A DNA stretch of 64,000 nt, taken from Homalodisca vitripennis (Eukaryota > Arthropoda > Insecta > Hemiptera > Cicadellidae). Below are positions 1 through 10,254 of this stretch, piece by piece. A program made the position numbers and the translations under genes. The stretch is taken from contig NC_060214.1 in the NCBI RefSeq assembly GCF_021130785.1, forward strand, positions 41,771,001 to 41,835,000, given 5' to 3'. The notes under the pieces were generated by a model. The model was not told where the DNA came from. It saw only the letters and a program-made list of their open reading frames with translations, and made no database searches. The stretch's first letter is position 1. The number at the start of each line of letters is the position of its first letter.

Positions 1-549
1 ATTTTTCATTGTAATATTAAAAAAGTAGAAAACCTTTTATGCCGATTTCAATTACAAACTTTTCATTATAGGTCCTAATAAGAGAGCTGTGACAGGTTGA
101 ACCTTTTGAAAAAAAAGTTTTTTTAAGCGCAGCGAGGAACGACACAACCAAATATTAACTTAACCACCTGGTTTTGTTTGTCTTGCTATTACGCGTAAAC
201 ATTGTACTTTTAATGTTTGCTATATCTCTTATAATTTCCATCATGCCTTCAGTGTGCTTGTGGAACACACTTTATATTTTCAAAAACTTGAGGGGAGAGG
301 GGGAGAGAGAGAAAGAGTGTGTGTGTATATATTTGTAAGTCGTTCCAACCCTCCTAACAAACGTTTATGAATTTTAATCTTTGACTTTTTTATAATAAAT
401 TAACTTAATATTATTATTCATTATGTATTAATCCTTATGTATTAGATAATCATTGCTATATTGTTATCTGGTAGTAAATATTATTGAGACAGTTTCATAT
501 AATTTTAACTATTTATAGTTATGATGAAAGCTAAAGCTGATAACGTGTA
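1..549 (+). repeat. B segment of the large dispersed repeat (left copy)
   Basis: No gene is seen. The stretch matches 61690-62350 on the same strand and about 54300-54860 on the opposite strand. Landmarks are the run ending in GTGACAGGTTGAAC (near 90), a GCGCAG...ACGACACAACCA stretch (near 125) and GTGTGC...GGAACACAC (near 255). The last lies beside the motif ACAGTGTGTTCC in the other copies, which resembles a mariner-type terminal repeat. Divergence from those copies is clearly higher than between the 15-kb duplicates, so this is an older repeat relationship. Confidence 0.75.
291..331. repeat. GA/GT/TA microsatellite
   Basis: A purine-rich (GA)n run passes into (GT)n and then a short TA run. 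The other B copies lack it, so it arose in this copy or was lost from the others. Confidence 0.9.
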
Positions 550-699
550 AAGAGATTAATTTTTTTATTTCTCTTGTGATTTTATTCATAGTGATCAGCA
601 GATAATAAGTCTGCATACTTAAATTCTCTTCTTGAATAATGAACACTAAAAGAATCTTTTTTCGTTATTATTTAGGTTATATCCAAAGAGGCCATATAT

Positions 700-1058
700 A
701 TTTAATTTCAATAAACATTGAATTACAAAAAGTACTTGCTCCGCCGGGACTCGAACCCGGATCTCTCACTTACTTTTTGTGATTCAATGTTTATTGAAAT
801 TAAATTAGGCGATTCCCACTTATACAAATTTAATAAATATAAAATTCATTTGACAGGTATTTGGTCTTCCGATCATATTTTAGTTTGCTTTTTTAAACAC
901 ATATGTGAAAGAAACGGCTAAATACAAAATAATTGAATCGTAAAAAGTAAGGGCTCTGTGGTGCAATGGTAGCACATTCACCCGGCAAGTGAGAGATCCG
1001 GGTTCGAGTCCCAGAGGAGCAAGTACTTTTTGTGATTCAATGTTTAATGAAATTAAAT
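700..1058. mobile_element. Foldback element with 72-bp terminal inverted repeats made of tRNA sequence
   Basis: 700-771 and 987-1058 are inverted copies with about five mismatches. Each arm runs from TTTAATTTCAATAAACATTG through AAAAAGTACTTGCTCC into the 3' half of a tRNA-like sequence including the B box. The right arm is the 3' half of a complete tRNA-like sequence (952-1022). The A copies at 54030 and 62500 have no such insert: CCAAAGAG is followed directly by an AT-rich stretch and AAGTGAAAT. This is therefore a discrete insertion of about 0.36 kb. It could be a tRNA-derived MITE or a SINE that acquired an inverted 3' copy. Confidence 0.75.
952..1022 (+). tRNA. tRNA-Ala(GGC)-like sequence inside the foldback element, probably not a functional tRNA
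   Basis: A full cloverleaf can be drawn. U8 is 959, D stem GTGC/GCAC encloses A14 and G18G19, the anticodon stem TTCAC/GTGAG carries loop CCGGCAA with anticodon GGC at 984-986, and the T loop TTCGAGT lies in GGGTTCGAGTCCC, a perfect pol III B box. Defects are C instead of the near-universal U33, mismatches at acceptor pairs 1-72 and 7-66, and one T-stem mismatch. It sits in a repeat and recurs, so a pol III promoter module of a SINE-like element is more likely than a tRNA gene. Confidence 0.55.
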
Positions 1059-1245
1059 TAGGCTATTGCATAATTCATATTTTATATATTCATATATGTG
1101 AAATCTGTCATCTACTAATACTTGTTGCTCTTCATATTTGTTGTCTCCTTACAATGGTGATTATTATTGGATGGAAACACGTAATGTTTTAAGGCTATTT
1201 AAAAAATTATCTTGTACTGAATAGACACTCCCGAAAATTCAGCCG

Positions 1246-1362
1246 ATGCCAATTGCGCAGTGTAGAGGGTAAAATGGTTAACGCAAAATAACCAGATCAA
1301 GCATCTTCGAGCGTGGCTCCTGCTTGGATGGGTGACCGATTCTTAGCACGAACTTTGTTGGA
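1246..1362 (+). pseudogene. 5S rRNA-like sequence (possible 5S-derived SINE module), copy 1
   Basis: The 3' half reads like 5S rRNA. GATCAAGCATCTTCGAGCGTG corresponds to the box A/intermediate region, and CTTGGATGGGTGACCG (1323-1338) is almost exactly the 5S box C, followed by TAGCACG...TTGTTGG, as at the 5S 3' end. The 5' half is more diverged. It is present in all four A-segment copies, so it is part of the repeat and not a local 5S gene. No clear terminator or tandem 5S array is visible. Confidence 0.7.
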
Positions 1363-1744
1363 GTGGTAAAATAAGATATCTTTACTTTATTTTACCATCA
1401 TCAAATATGAAGCATTTTTGTTCATTTATAATGGATTTTGTAGCCTAACTGTGCATGTTTCTTAGAAGAATTGTTGATAAGCTTGTCTGATTACTTTCTT
1501 TCATGAACATCGGTATTCAAATAAAAGTTAATTACAGTTTTTATTACTATAAATATGGTATGTAAATAAGCGAACGAAAAGTATTACTTGTACATTTTAT
1601 ACCAATGTTCAGTAAAAATACATTTGTTATATGGAACCATAAAATTGTAGCACATCACATAAGGGATTTGAGATATTCAGTAAACGATAAATCGCAACCG
1701 AGTATAAGTAGTTATTTGTAGCTTCAACGATCTGAGTCACAGTT

Positions 1745-1893
1745 AGAGACCGAGGGCCAAGAGAAAAGAATCACGAGGACTGAAGTCCAAATATTGCTTT
1801 CTCTCGAAGCCGCAGCAAATTTGCAATGTTTCACCTCAGGCTTATTTATTTTCCGGGTAGAAACTGAGCGATATTTAACGCAATCGGTTATAT
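1745..1893 (-). repeat. Module M (dispersed conserved module), copy in A1
   Basis: Read on the minus strand it runs TTGCGTTAAATATCG, CAGTTTCTAC, then GTGAAAC, CTTCGAGAGAAAGCAATAT, GGACTT and CCTCGTGA. The same order of words is found in the otherwise unrelated H segment at 6925-7070. It is followed here by a GGCCCTCGGTCTCTAACTGTG stretch absent from the H version. Confidence 0.75.
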
Positions 1894-3115
1894 TAACCTT
1901 CTGAATATATTTTATGAGGTTTTATTGTTTCCTTCTCGCAAACACTGTAATTTTATATATTCATATTTTCTCTTTAATTTTGTTTTGAAATAATTTGTAA
2001 ATGTTGCTGTCAGATTTATATTTCTAAGATCACAATCAAGGTCTGCTTAAAATGCCACCCTGAAGAGGAAACACTCGTTAGGTATACATAAATACACAAG
2101 TAAACGCATTGATTCATGAGTTTATTTCAACAAACAACTTATTTCAAATTGGCTCAGGTTAACACTAAATACTAACTGTAACTAACAAATAGAACTAAAT
2201 CACAGCTCAGTAATCACAAACTAACATTTAATGATTCAAAGATCCTTCTTATTATCTTTTAAGTACGAAAAATATAAAATTCTTGTAGTCTTTTCGGTGA
2301 GAATATTTCAAATGCTGGGACCAAAACAAAAGAAGCCTCTTCTTCCAACTTCCAGCCTCACTTTCGGGTAGTGAAGCCTTCCATCTTGGCGGGTTCTTCT
2401 TTGAGAGACTTCAACACAGTTCTCTAAATTTGAGGACCTTGTGGACCATGCACGTCAGCACTCTTCACACTGCCGGAGAGATATGATCAATCCGACTCAG
2501 GTTGAAAATGGACCTGATGTCAGTTCTGCATCTTTTGGATTCGGCCAACGTCCTCTCTAGAAATTCTGTCCCTATAAGCAGGTAGACAGTAGTGTAAGAC
2601 TGGTAGAACTAACGTCTGCATAAGCTTGAATGGTCACTTTGGTGATCAAAGAATTTATTTCGGATAAAGTATAGAAATTCATCATGGTGCTAGAAAGTAA
2701 TTTATTTTCAAATTTATTCAGTCCGTTTCAATCAGGTCCGCCACACAATTACCCATTCTGAATCAACTATTTTCATGTAAACCTTATAATTTACTGATAT
2801 TTTTCACAATATGTTGCGTATTTGACAATCTCCGTCTACGACATATTAGTACTTTATAATAGAATTCGTCTCTATGTGCTGTAATATCAGGATTCCGAAG
2901 GCAGCAAGTTCCTAATAATAAATAGCTCTCAGAGGCCGGGGGGTTATTAAATAAAATAATTTTATTTATTTTACAACTTGTTTCATTATATTAAAAACAG
3001 AGACCGGTTTCAGTCAGAAATATTTGAGGAAGCGTTTCAATGTACATGTTGTTCGTTCGCCTTGTGTATTTTTAATAGTCAATTCACAATATTCCAAATT
3101 TGTATTTACAAATAG

Positions 3116-3141
3116 ATATATATATATATATATATATATAT
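3116..3141. repeat. TA microsatellite at the 5' junction of PLE copy 1
   Basis: About 13 AT units abut the retroelement. The frame reads through them as Tyr-Ile repeats, which are not part of the real protein. The tract is slightly shorter in the inverted copy (15217-15241) and in the third copy (about 18134-18157). Confidence 0.95.
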
Positions 3142-3221
3142 TCAAGAATTCTACAGTAATCTTGAATAGGAGTGATTATATTAATGAGGCTAACAGGCAA
3201 TTACAAGATTCTACTGTGTAC

Positions 3222-4946
3222 ATGACTCTGGAAAAAGACCCAACTAACGATTTTAGTGCAGAAATCAAAGAATATCTCTTAGAAAATGGCCCCAAGCAAA
3301 ATATTTCTGATAATATACTTAAAACTTTAATCCCAACACAACCAAAGTCACCTGTATTCTACATGTTACCTAAAACACACAAACTAGTAAGATCTCCTCC
3401 AGGCCGGCCTATTGTTGCAAGTATTGGAGCTCCTACAGAAAAAATTTCTGCTTACGTAGATGACATTCTACAACCTTTCGTTAGAGAGTTGCCCTCCTAT
3501 ATCAAAAATACCAATCATTTCTTAGAAAGACTATCGGAAATTCCTCAACCATTATCTGGTGAAATAATATTAGCTACAGTTGACGTAGAAACACTCTACA
3601 CCAATATTCCACATGATGAGGGCGTCGAAGCAATTAGGAAACTTTTAGATGAAAGACCGAAAAACACTTTACCCACTTCTAATTTTATCACTCATTTAAT
3701 TACTATGATCTTGACTATGAACAATTTTAAGTTTCTAGACAAAAACTTTCTTCAAATAAAGGGCACAGCGATGGGGACAAAAATGGCTCCTTCATACGCC
3801 AATCTTTTTAAGGGGTTACTCGAGAAAAACTTTTTATCAACCCAAAAATTTCAACCCTTGGCTTGGTTTCGTTATATTGATGATATATTTCTTGTTTGGA
3901 ATAATGGAATGGAACATTTGAAACAATTCCTAGAAGAATTAAACGATTTTTCATCACTAAATTTCACCTGGAAAACATCGCCAAATTCTGTGACCTTCCT
4001 TGATGTAGACGTTTTATTAAACAGCGGTCGTTTTAAAACTAAAATTCATGTCAAGGACACAAATAGTATGCAATATTTACATTATGATAGCTGCCATCCA
4101 CAGTATGTAAAGAAATCTGTACCCAAGGGTCTTGCTCTAAGAGCTAAGAATCTATGTACAGATGACACTGACTTCCAAAATTATGTAACAACATTATCAA
4201 ATTCATTAATCAACAGAGGATACCCTGCAAAATTAATTAACAGTGAAATAGCTAAGCCTAAAAACACAAACCATGTTTTAAGTGTTGTGGAAAAAGATGC
4301 CAAATTTGTAACTCAGTACCATCCTGGATTATACAAATTAAATGGAATTATGAAGACCGCCTACAAAATATTGGAACAATCTCCAGAAACAAAGGATCTT
4401 TTTAATAGACCTCCTAGAATTATTTTCAAAAGACCACCAAATCTGAAAAATCTATTAGTTCATCCAAAATACATTAAAGATAAAGACAACAGTCAAAATT
4501 TCAAACACAAATGCCATCCATGCAATAAACCACGCTGTGGAATATGCAATATGATGCAATCTACAAACTGTTACAAAAGTTTCGTTACGCACAAAAAATA
4601 TTCTATTGCAGAAGATATCACATGTAACAGTGAAAATGTAGTCTATAAATTATCCTGTCAACATTGCCCTAAAGACAACATTGGAGAAACATCTACGTCA
4701 CTTAGGCTGAGGATGAACAATCATCGTGCCGATGTTCGACATCAAAATTTACTTAGACCCGTATCTGCACACGCTGTCCAACACAACAAAACCTTTGAAA
4801 ATTGTTTCTCTCTAATTGGCATCAAGAAGTTTCAAAATTATGACAATAAAGAATACACAAAATTATTACTAAGAAGATATAAACAAGCAAACATAATGGC
4901 TCTTCAATCAAAATCACCAGTTGGATTAAATTTGAGACACAGCTAA
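3222..4946 (+). CDS. PLE polyprotein: reverse transcriptase plus GIY-YIG endonuclease, N-terminally truncated
   Basis: The product would copy element RNA into DNA primed at a nick made by its own endonuclease. Visible RT blocks are PKTHK with PGRPIVAS, motif A TVDVETLYTNIP (Asp near 3581), motif B GTAMGTKMAPSYAN, motif C YIDD (3873-3884) and FLDV. A Cys knuckle (CHPCNKPRCGIC, near 4510) precedes the GIY-YIG domain (about 4641-4940), with VVYKLSC as the first Tyr block, NIGET where YIG is expected, LRLRMNNHR supplying the Arg, and a late Glu in NKEYTKLL. 3222 is the first in-frame ATG. The frame is open upstream to 3024, but that part is microsatellite and flank. At about 575 aa it lacks the usual N-terminal part, while both RT Asp centres are intact. 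Confidence 0.9.
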   Translation: MTLEKDPTNDFSAEIKEYLLENGPKQNISDNILKTLIPTQPKSPVFYMLPKTHKLVRSPPGRPIVASIGAPTEKISAYVDDILQPFVRELPSYIKNTNHFLERLSEIPQPLSGEIILATVDVETLYTNIPHDEGVEAIRKLLDERPKNTLPTSNFITHLITMILTMNNFKFLDKNFLQIKGTAMGTKMAPSYANLFKGLLEKNFLSTQKFQPLAWFRYIDDIFLVWNNGMEHLKQFLEELNDFSSLNFTWKTSPNSVTFLDVDVLLNSGRFKTKIHVKDTNSMQYLHYDSCHPQYVKKSVPKGLALRAKNLCTDDTDFQNYVTTLSNSLINRGYPAKLINSEIAKPKNTNHVLSVVEKDAKFVTQYHPGLYKLNGIMKTAYKILEQSPETKDLFNRPPRIIFKRPPNLKNLLVHPKYIKDKDNSQNFKHKCHPCNKPRCGICNMMQSTNCYKSFVTHKKYSIAEDITCNSENVVYKLSCQHCPKDNIGETSTSLRLRMNNHRADVRHQNLLRPVSAHAVQHNKTFENCFSLIGIKKFQNYDNKEYTKLLLRRYKQANIMALQSKSPVGLNLRHS

Positions 4947-5099
4947 TTTAAATTTATTATTCAAACTTTTTATCTATCTCTGTGTTTAGGAAAGGTTACA
5001 TGTTTAATTTTCTTCTTTGATACCATATGTTTTGTTTTGTTTTTTCCAATGTTTTTATAACCTTCATTTTTATATTTGTTTATATTTTATTGTATACAT

Positions 5100-5139
5100 G
5101 CTTTTGATAATGTTACTGAAAAGTAACGAAATATTAAGC
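5100..5139 (+). ncRNA. Hammerhead-like hairpin in the PLE 3' end
   Basis: GCTT (5100-5103) pairs with AAGC (5136-5139). Inside are TTGATAAT, a perfect 5-bp stem GTTAC/GTAAC with loop TGAAAA, then GAAA and TATT. The order stem I, TGA-containing strand, stem II, GAAA, stem I resembles a minimal type I hammerhead, the ribozyme class known from PLE termini. The canonical CTGATGA is altered at two positions and no real stem III is seen, so activity is doubtful. Similar hairpins with compensatory changes occur at 35692-35857. Confidence 0.45.
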
Positions 5140-5178
5140 TTTTCAAGTTGAAGAAACATGTTTTGTTTTCTTTTATAC

Positions 5179-5343
<165 letters not shown>

Positions 5344-6889
5344 TGGATAAATCTATAGAAATTATATAATGAAGAAATAAAAATCCAATGAATTTAGAAT
5401 GTTTTAAAGGTTATGTATGGTAGGTTAGCTATTTCCATTAACAACTAAACAATTCAGAAGGATTTAGTTTTTATCGTGAGTTACATGGAAAAATATAATC
5501 TCAATGGGGTAATTTGGATACAGGCAACGAGTGAAGGAAGGTGAATAAATTTGAAAATAAATTGGTTCTTAACATCAAATAGAAGTACGATACTTTACAA
5601 GAGAGAGAGAGAGAGAGATCTCTTTTGATCACCAAGCGACCAATCAAGTCTATCAGCAGTAATCGAAATTCAGGAAAACCTTACTTTGATCATCTGTTAC
5701 AGTCTCAAGAGGCTCTCTGTTTACTATAGTCTAATAGCGATATTCATTAGACATAATTCTAAGGATAATTTAATCCGCCTATCATAAAAACATAGTTTAC
5801 TAGAACAAATAATTTTTATTTGTATTTAAATTAAATAAAGTTAAATATATATACTCTTTAAAAGATACATAAATTCATTAAATATATTTTAAAGTGCTTA
5901 TTTTAAAGTACAGTACAATAGTTTTTTAACTGTACTACACTTTGATTTTGCCGATTTAGTAGAGTTTACTGGAAATAAACACATAATATAGTTTTTTCAT
6001 CTTTATTAAAAGCAGGATTTTAAGTCCATTATTGATATAGTATGAAATAGAATTTAATTTTTCAACAACTAGTTTTCAAAATAATGTCTTCTGTTTCGTA
6101 ACAAAAAAATTGAATGTACATTTTCTAACAATATTTGTACTAATAAAATGTATTTTATATTATTTATTATCAGCGTATTATTAATATAAAAAACAATAAT
6201 ATGTGGGTTATAAAATGACAAACAAAATGACGGGTAGAAGGTTTCTTGCTTAAGTCGATGGCGATGCATGAAAATCTTAACACATATAGCAAAATCTAAT
6301 AAAATTAAAAACATTTAATGTTTAAAATCCACCCAAATATTTGATTTTAATTTAGAAGTAATTTAAACTTTACAATAAATTATTTATGGATAGGAAAATA
6401 TCCCTTTTTGAACCAAGTATTATAAAATTCGAATGTAGGAGAAAGTTGATAATAGAATCACGTTATAAACAAATGGTATTATTTAAAATTCATCTCAATA
6501 TTACTGGTGCATATAATTTAATACAATAGTGATCGCAATATAAGTGCAAAATATAAATACCAATAAAAATATACCACAGAACACATGGAAAAAGTAAGTA
6601 AACTAAATTGTAAGCTGATTGGTGAGATTTAAATTATTTTCTTTGGTGAGATTTAGTAAGTTTTGCACCTCTGATAACTAAGCACCTATTATAATTCGTA
6701 ACAACTTCAGCGTCGTTATATTCTAAAACAGTTTCTATTTTCATACCGAGCTCCTAAATAATATTGCGTTGGTCAAGTTCTAATTATAACAAATGCTTTA
6801 TTGAAAGCATTGATAGAAAGGTATTGAATAATGCTAAAGTTATCAAACTAACCAAATAAAAGAAGAAATATATATTCACAAATTTAAAC

Positions 6890-7290
6890 ATTAATGTATT
6901 ATACAATATATTAAATGAGTTTAAGTAACAATTGCGTTAAATATCGCACAGTTTCTACACAAACAATGAATGAGAACAACGTGAAACAATACAAATCCAC
7001 TCCCGCTTCGAGAGAGAGCAATATCACTTCACATATATCACAATATCGGACTTCATTCCTCGTTAGACATCTGACCAAAGAACAGGAACTAGATCCCGGA
7101 ACAGTTCATTTGGATCCCCATGTTCCGTCAAAACGATTTTGCTACACGTGCAAAACGTTCCGGGAACGACCAGCCTGCTAAATGTTCCAGTTCAGATATT
7201 GTCTACAGCTAATGGCAACATGTCAAGTTACTTTTTGTCAATCTGCTGGAATATTTAGAGGGCTTTTACAGGTACTTTAAATTTAAATTG
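6890..7290 (+). repeat. Module M within H1
   Basis: Contains the words shared with the A segment (TTGCGTTAAATATCG, CAGTTTCTAC, CTTCGAGAGAGAGCAATATC, CATTCCTCGTTAGA), then a stretch rich in GTTCCGG-type words, such as CCCGGAACAGTT and CGTTCCGGGAACG. An open frame of 88 codons here (98 in the second copy) is broken differently in each copy and is not taken as a gene. In the old inverted H copy this module lies in the opposite relative orientation. Confidence 0.7.
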
Positions 7291-9039
7291 AGAAGTGTTA
7301 TTAATGCTTTGCTAATTAATAACACTTTACTGCTAATTAATATTTTAGTAAAAGAATTATTAAAATAAAATACTTTGCAATACATAAATATTGCTGAAAT
7401 CTAAAAATTGTTTAGTTACTATGATTAAAAATACTGTCAGCAACTTCATGAGGGATTTAAAGTGCATAAATTGTATACCGAGATAGATATCTGTCATCTA
7501 CTAAAACCAGTCGAGCAGGAAAGTGTTGTATTTTTAAATGTATTTGTCAAAATCATTGAGACATCTAAGTAGTGTAATAAGTTCACTTAGATCTCATATA
7601 TAACTATCAAGTGCTCCAGAACGCGAAGATACTATATCTCAAAGATATGAAATAAGGCAGGAATAATAAATAATGTAAGGGAAACTCCTTCGAACCGGAA
7701 CGCCTGGACCTGGAACTGCAACTTGTTCCGGAAAAAACCATTCTATCTTTGGAACGGCCTTCCATGACCCAGAGAATTTTTTTCTTTCTTCTCCATCTCT
7801 ACCTGTGACTCCAGATGATGTTGTTACTACTTATAACACTATATATAACATTTTTTTAGTTGTATAATAAATTTCGAGTGTATAGTTAATTCAATTCTGG
7901 TAGTTTTACCACGCGTATCATTATTCCTCATGTTAAAATGTTACACGATTTAAATCGGTTCATTTAAAAATTTATTTTTTGTATTCTTCTTATTACGATA
8001 CCCATAATATTAATGTTAAAAATGTTCGCTAAAGCCCATAGCTTGACAAGCACCATCATCAATCTCCATGTTGTATACATATAAATGAAGCTTCGTGCAA
8101 AAATCGAAGTCTGTAGGTTCTATCATTCTCAAAATATCGTGTGAAGATACAGTAAAAAAGTTTTAAAAACCTCTCGAGTGAATGCTTCGCTGAAGCTTAA
8201 TAAATAAATCAGTCATATATTTATTTAAATTATACGTATTAATTTTTCTTATGTTATTCAAACTATTATAATGAATATTACTTTTTCATTTACGATAAAA
8301 TGCATTAAACTCAAGTAACCACAATAGTGATCGGTTTGTAGACCTAAGTACTTCTGTTATTGGTAGACAGAGGATTACTTATTTTTGTTTAAATGTATAT
8401 GTTTATACAGCCGAACCCTATGGTAATTTGTAGCAGGCTACAGTTTATGTACTTGTTACTGATATCTCACATGAAATGTGTTATATAGTACAGCTGGTTA
8501 GTTTTATTTTTTAAGCTTTATAATTTAAACTCATGACAACTAATTAGATAAAAATTCTTATATATATAGTCCAGTTTCAAAATTTATCACCAGGACTTAT
8601 AAAAGTAAAATTGCAAACTTAAGTTTTATGGTTGATTTAAAAGAATGTGTATTAACGTTTATGAACTTTTTGTAATTTTTCTTAGATTAAATATAAATTG
8701 TATTAAAAAACAAGAGTTATTTTATAAACATCTTATAAGTTAGTAATTATGCACAAAATATTTTCAATATAGATCTGCTGAATAATAATATTGTAAAAAA
8801 TACTATTAGAAAATATTTCATATAATATTTAATAAAATAAATGTATTTCTATGTCTGAATATACTTAGAGCATCATTGAAATAATTAAATTGATTGGCCT
8901 ATCAGCTTGAAGATCTAGATGCATTTTTAAGTGTCCTCAGCTAAAATATTGTTCAGCATTTTAATCTTACTTGTATTGATCATAATAATTTGATCAAAAC
9001 ATGACACGTTGATTTCGTATGCATGTTAATTTTATAAAT

Positions 9040-9140
9040 ACCCATTGGGAAAATATCCGCCCCAGCTACAGAATACTGTCAATGATCTTTCGGTTATCAA
9101 TAAAACTATATACCTAAAAAGACTTCTCAGACGAAATATT
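9040..9140 (-). mobile_element. Remnant of the tRNA-Ile-like SINE
   Basis: On the minus strand it carries TTGATAACCGAAAGATCATTG and an upstream GTCTGAGAAGTC, and then GATATTTTCCCAATGGGTAT. These words occur in the same order in the better-preserved SINE at 33640-33830. The tRNA fold itself is degraded here. Copies lie at about 24064-24164 and, in the old inverted block, 42325-42405. Confidence 0.55.
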
Positions 9141-10254
9141 AAAATTAAAAAAACAAATAAATAAAAATATTTATCGTTGTTCCATGTGACAAATCTCCAA
9201 GATCTCTGTCCACTCTGAGGTATTGCACAGACAGGCAAAACAAAGACCTGTTGAATCCGTAATAGTTTCTAAATACGGAAATGAATTTTCAACGAACATT
9301 ATGGCATTTAAATTTAATAAAACTTAGTTAAATATTTCTCAATTTCTTTAGATTGAATACCATTATGAAAACATAAATTAAACACAATATTCATATAAAA
9401 TTTCCTTATTCTACAGCTGAGCTTATTTGCATTTAACTTTGCATACTTCATATTGAGTTATCGCAATAGTTTAGATCAGTTAGGTATAGCATACATAACT
9501 AATTGATCAGTTCTTGTTTAAAACTCTGCTTGTTGTTCAGTAGCCAGTATAACAAAAGTCCACGCTCTTATTATAAACATCCACAGAAAATCTGAGAACT
9601 GAGTTTGTTTCCTCACTCTTAAGGTGCACTAATGAGGTAAAGACAATTTGTAGTGATGTAGAAACTTAGAAGTGGACTTTAGTCTCCCGCTGCTCCTGCA
9701 CTTTTGTGTATTTCTGTAATTGTGTAGCTGGATAAAGGCCAACTCTGTGATCGTTACTTGTTTAAATGTTAGAAGAATTTGATATAAAGAGCTAAATAAA
9801 ATAATGAATATGTTTTAATATAAAGATGTTTATCATAACCTTCCCAGCCCGTTTTAAAAACGTGTTTTTTAATCATTTTAATTATTTTTTGTATTTAATG
9901 TTATTTTATCTATTATATTGCCACCTTCATTACCTATAAAAACTTTGTAATGTATTAAGTATTTTATTTTAATTCTAAATTAAAAAATACAAATTTTCAT
10001 AATTCCTATTATTGCATTTTATATTTTCGTTTTCTTTTTTTGAGCTATATTAAGAATGATCCACTCTCTATACCTTTGTAAAGCTACTTAAGGATCGATT
10101 AAAAAGTTTACACTTAAAATGCAGACAAGAAATTGAGTTTGAAAAATAGTTTTAGAATAAATCCTAGAAGTCATTGTATTAAACAATACATTCTGACAAC
10201 CCATTAATTTGCCACAACAATAATAATAATAAAAAAAATTATTTGTAAGAGAAA

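Larger units (their letters stand above)
547..2795 (+). repeat. A segment of the large dispersed repeat, copy A1
   Basis: A non-coding 2.25-kb unit. It occurs inverted and almost identical at 15565-17812 (coordinate sums stay near 18359), and diverged at 51450-54300 (inverted) and 62350-64000 (direct, cut by the window end). It contains the foldback tRNA element (700-1058), the 5S-like sequence (1246-1362), module M (1745-1893, minus) and a GCCACCCTG end near 2055 that resembles the mariner terminus at 58248-58255. No reading frame is conserved among the four copies. Confidence 0.85.

Noticed and set aside
952..1022. Functional tRNA-Ala gene
   Set aside because: C33, acceptor and T-stem mismatches, and location in a mobile repeat argue against it.
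1246..1362. Functional 5S rRNA gene
   Set aside because: The 5' half is too diverged, and there is no array or clear terminator.
2990..3030. Second hammerhead near ACCGGTTTCAGTCAG upstream of the PLE
   Set aside because: On the minus strand CTGACTGAAACCGGT has a GAAAC-like part, but no CTGATGA strand or stem II can be drawn.
3024..3221. N-terminal extension of the PLE protein
   Set aside because: It has no ATG and reads through flank and TA repeats as Tyr-Ile runs. It varies with microsatellite length.
5100..5139. A complete, active hammerhead ribozyme
   Set aside because: The CTGATGA core is altered and stem III is not visible. Only a hammerhead-like fold is claimed.
6915..7181. Small protein gene in module M (also 21933-22229 and 43672-43872)
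   Set aside because: The frame ends differ in each copy through indels, and the module is a non-coding repeat also found in A.
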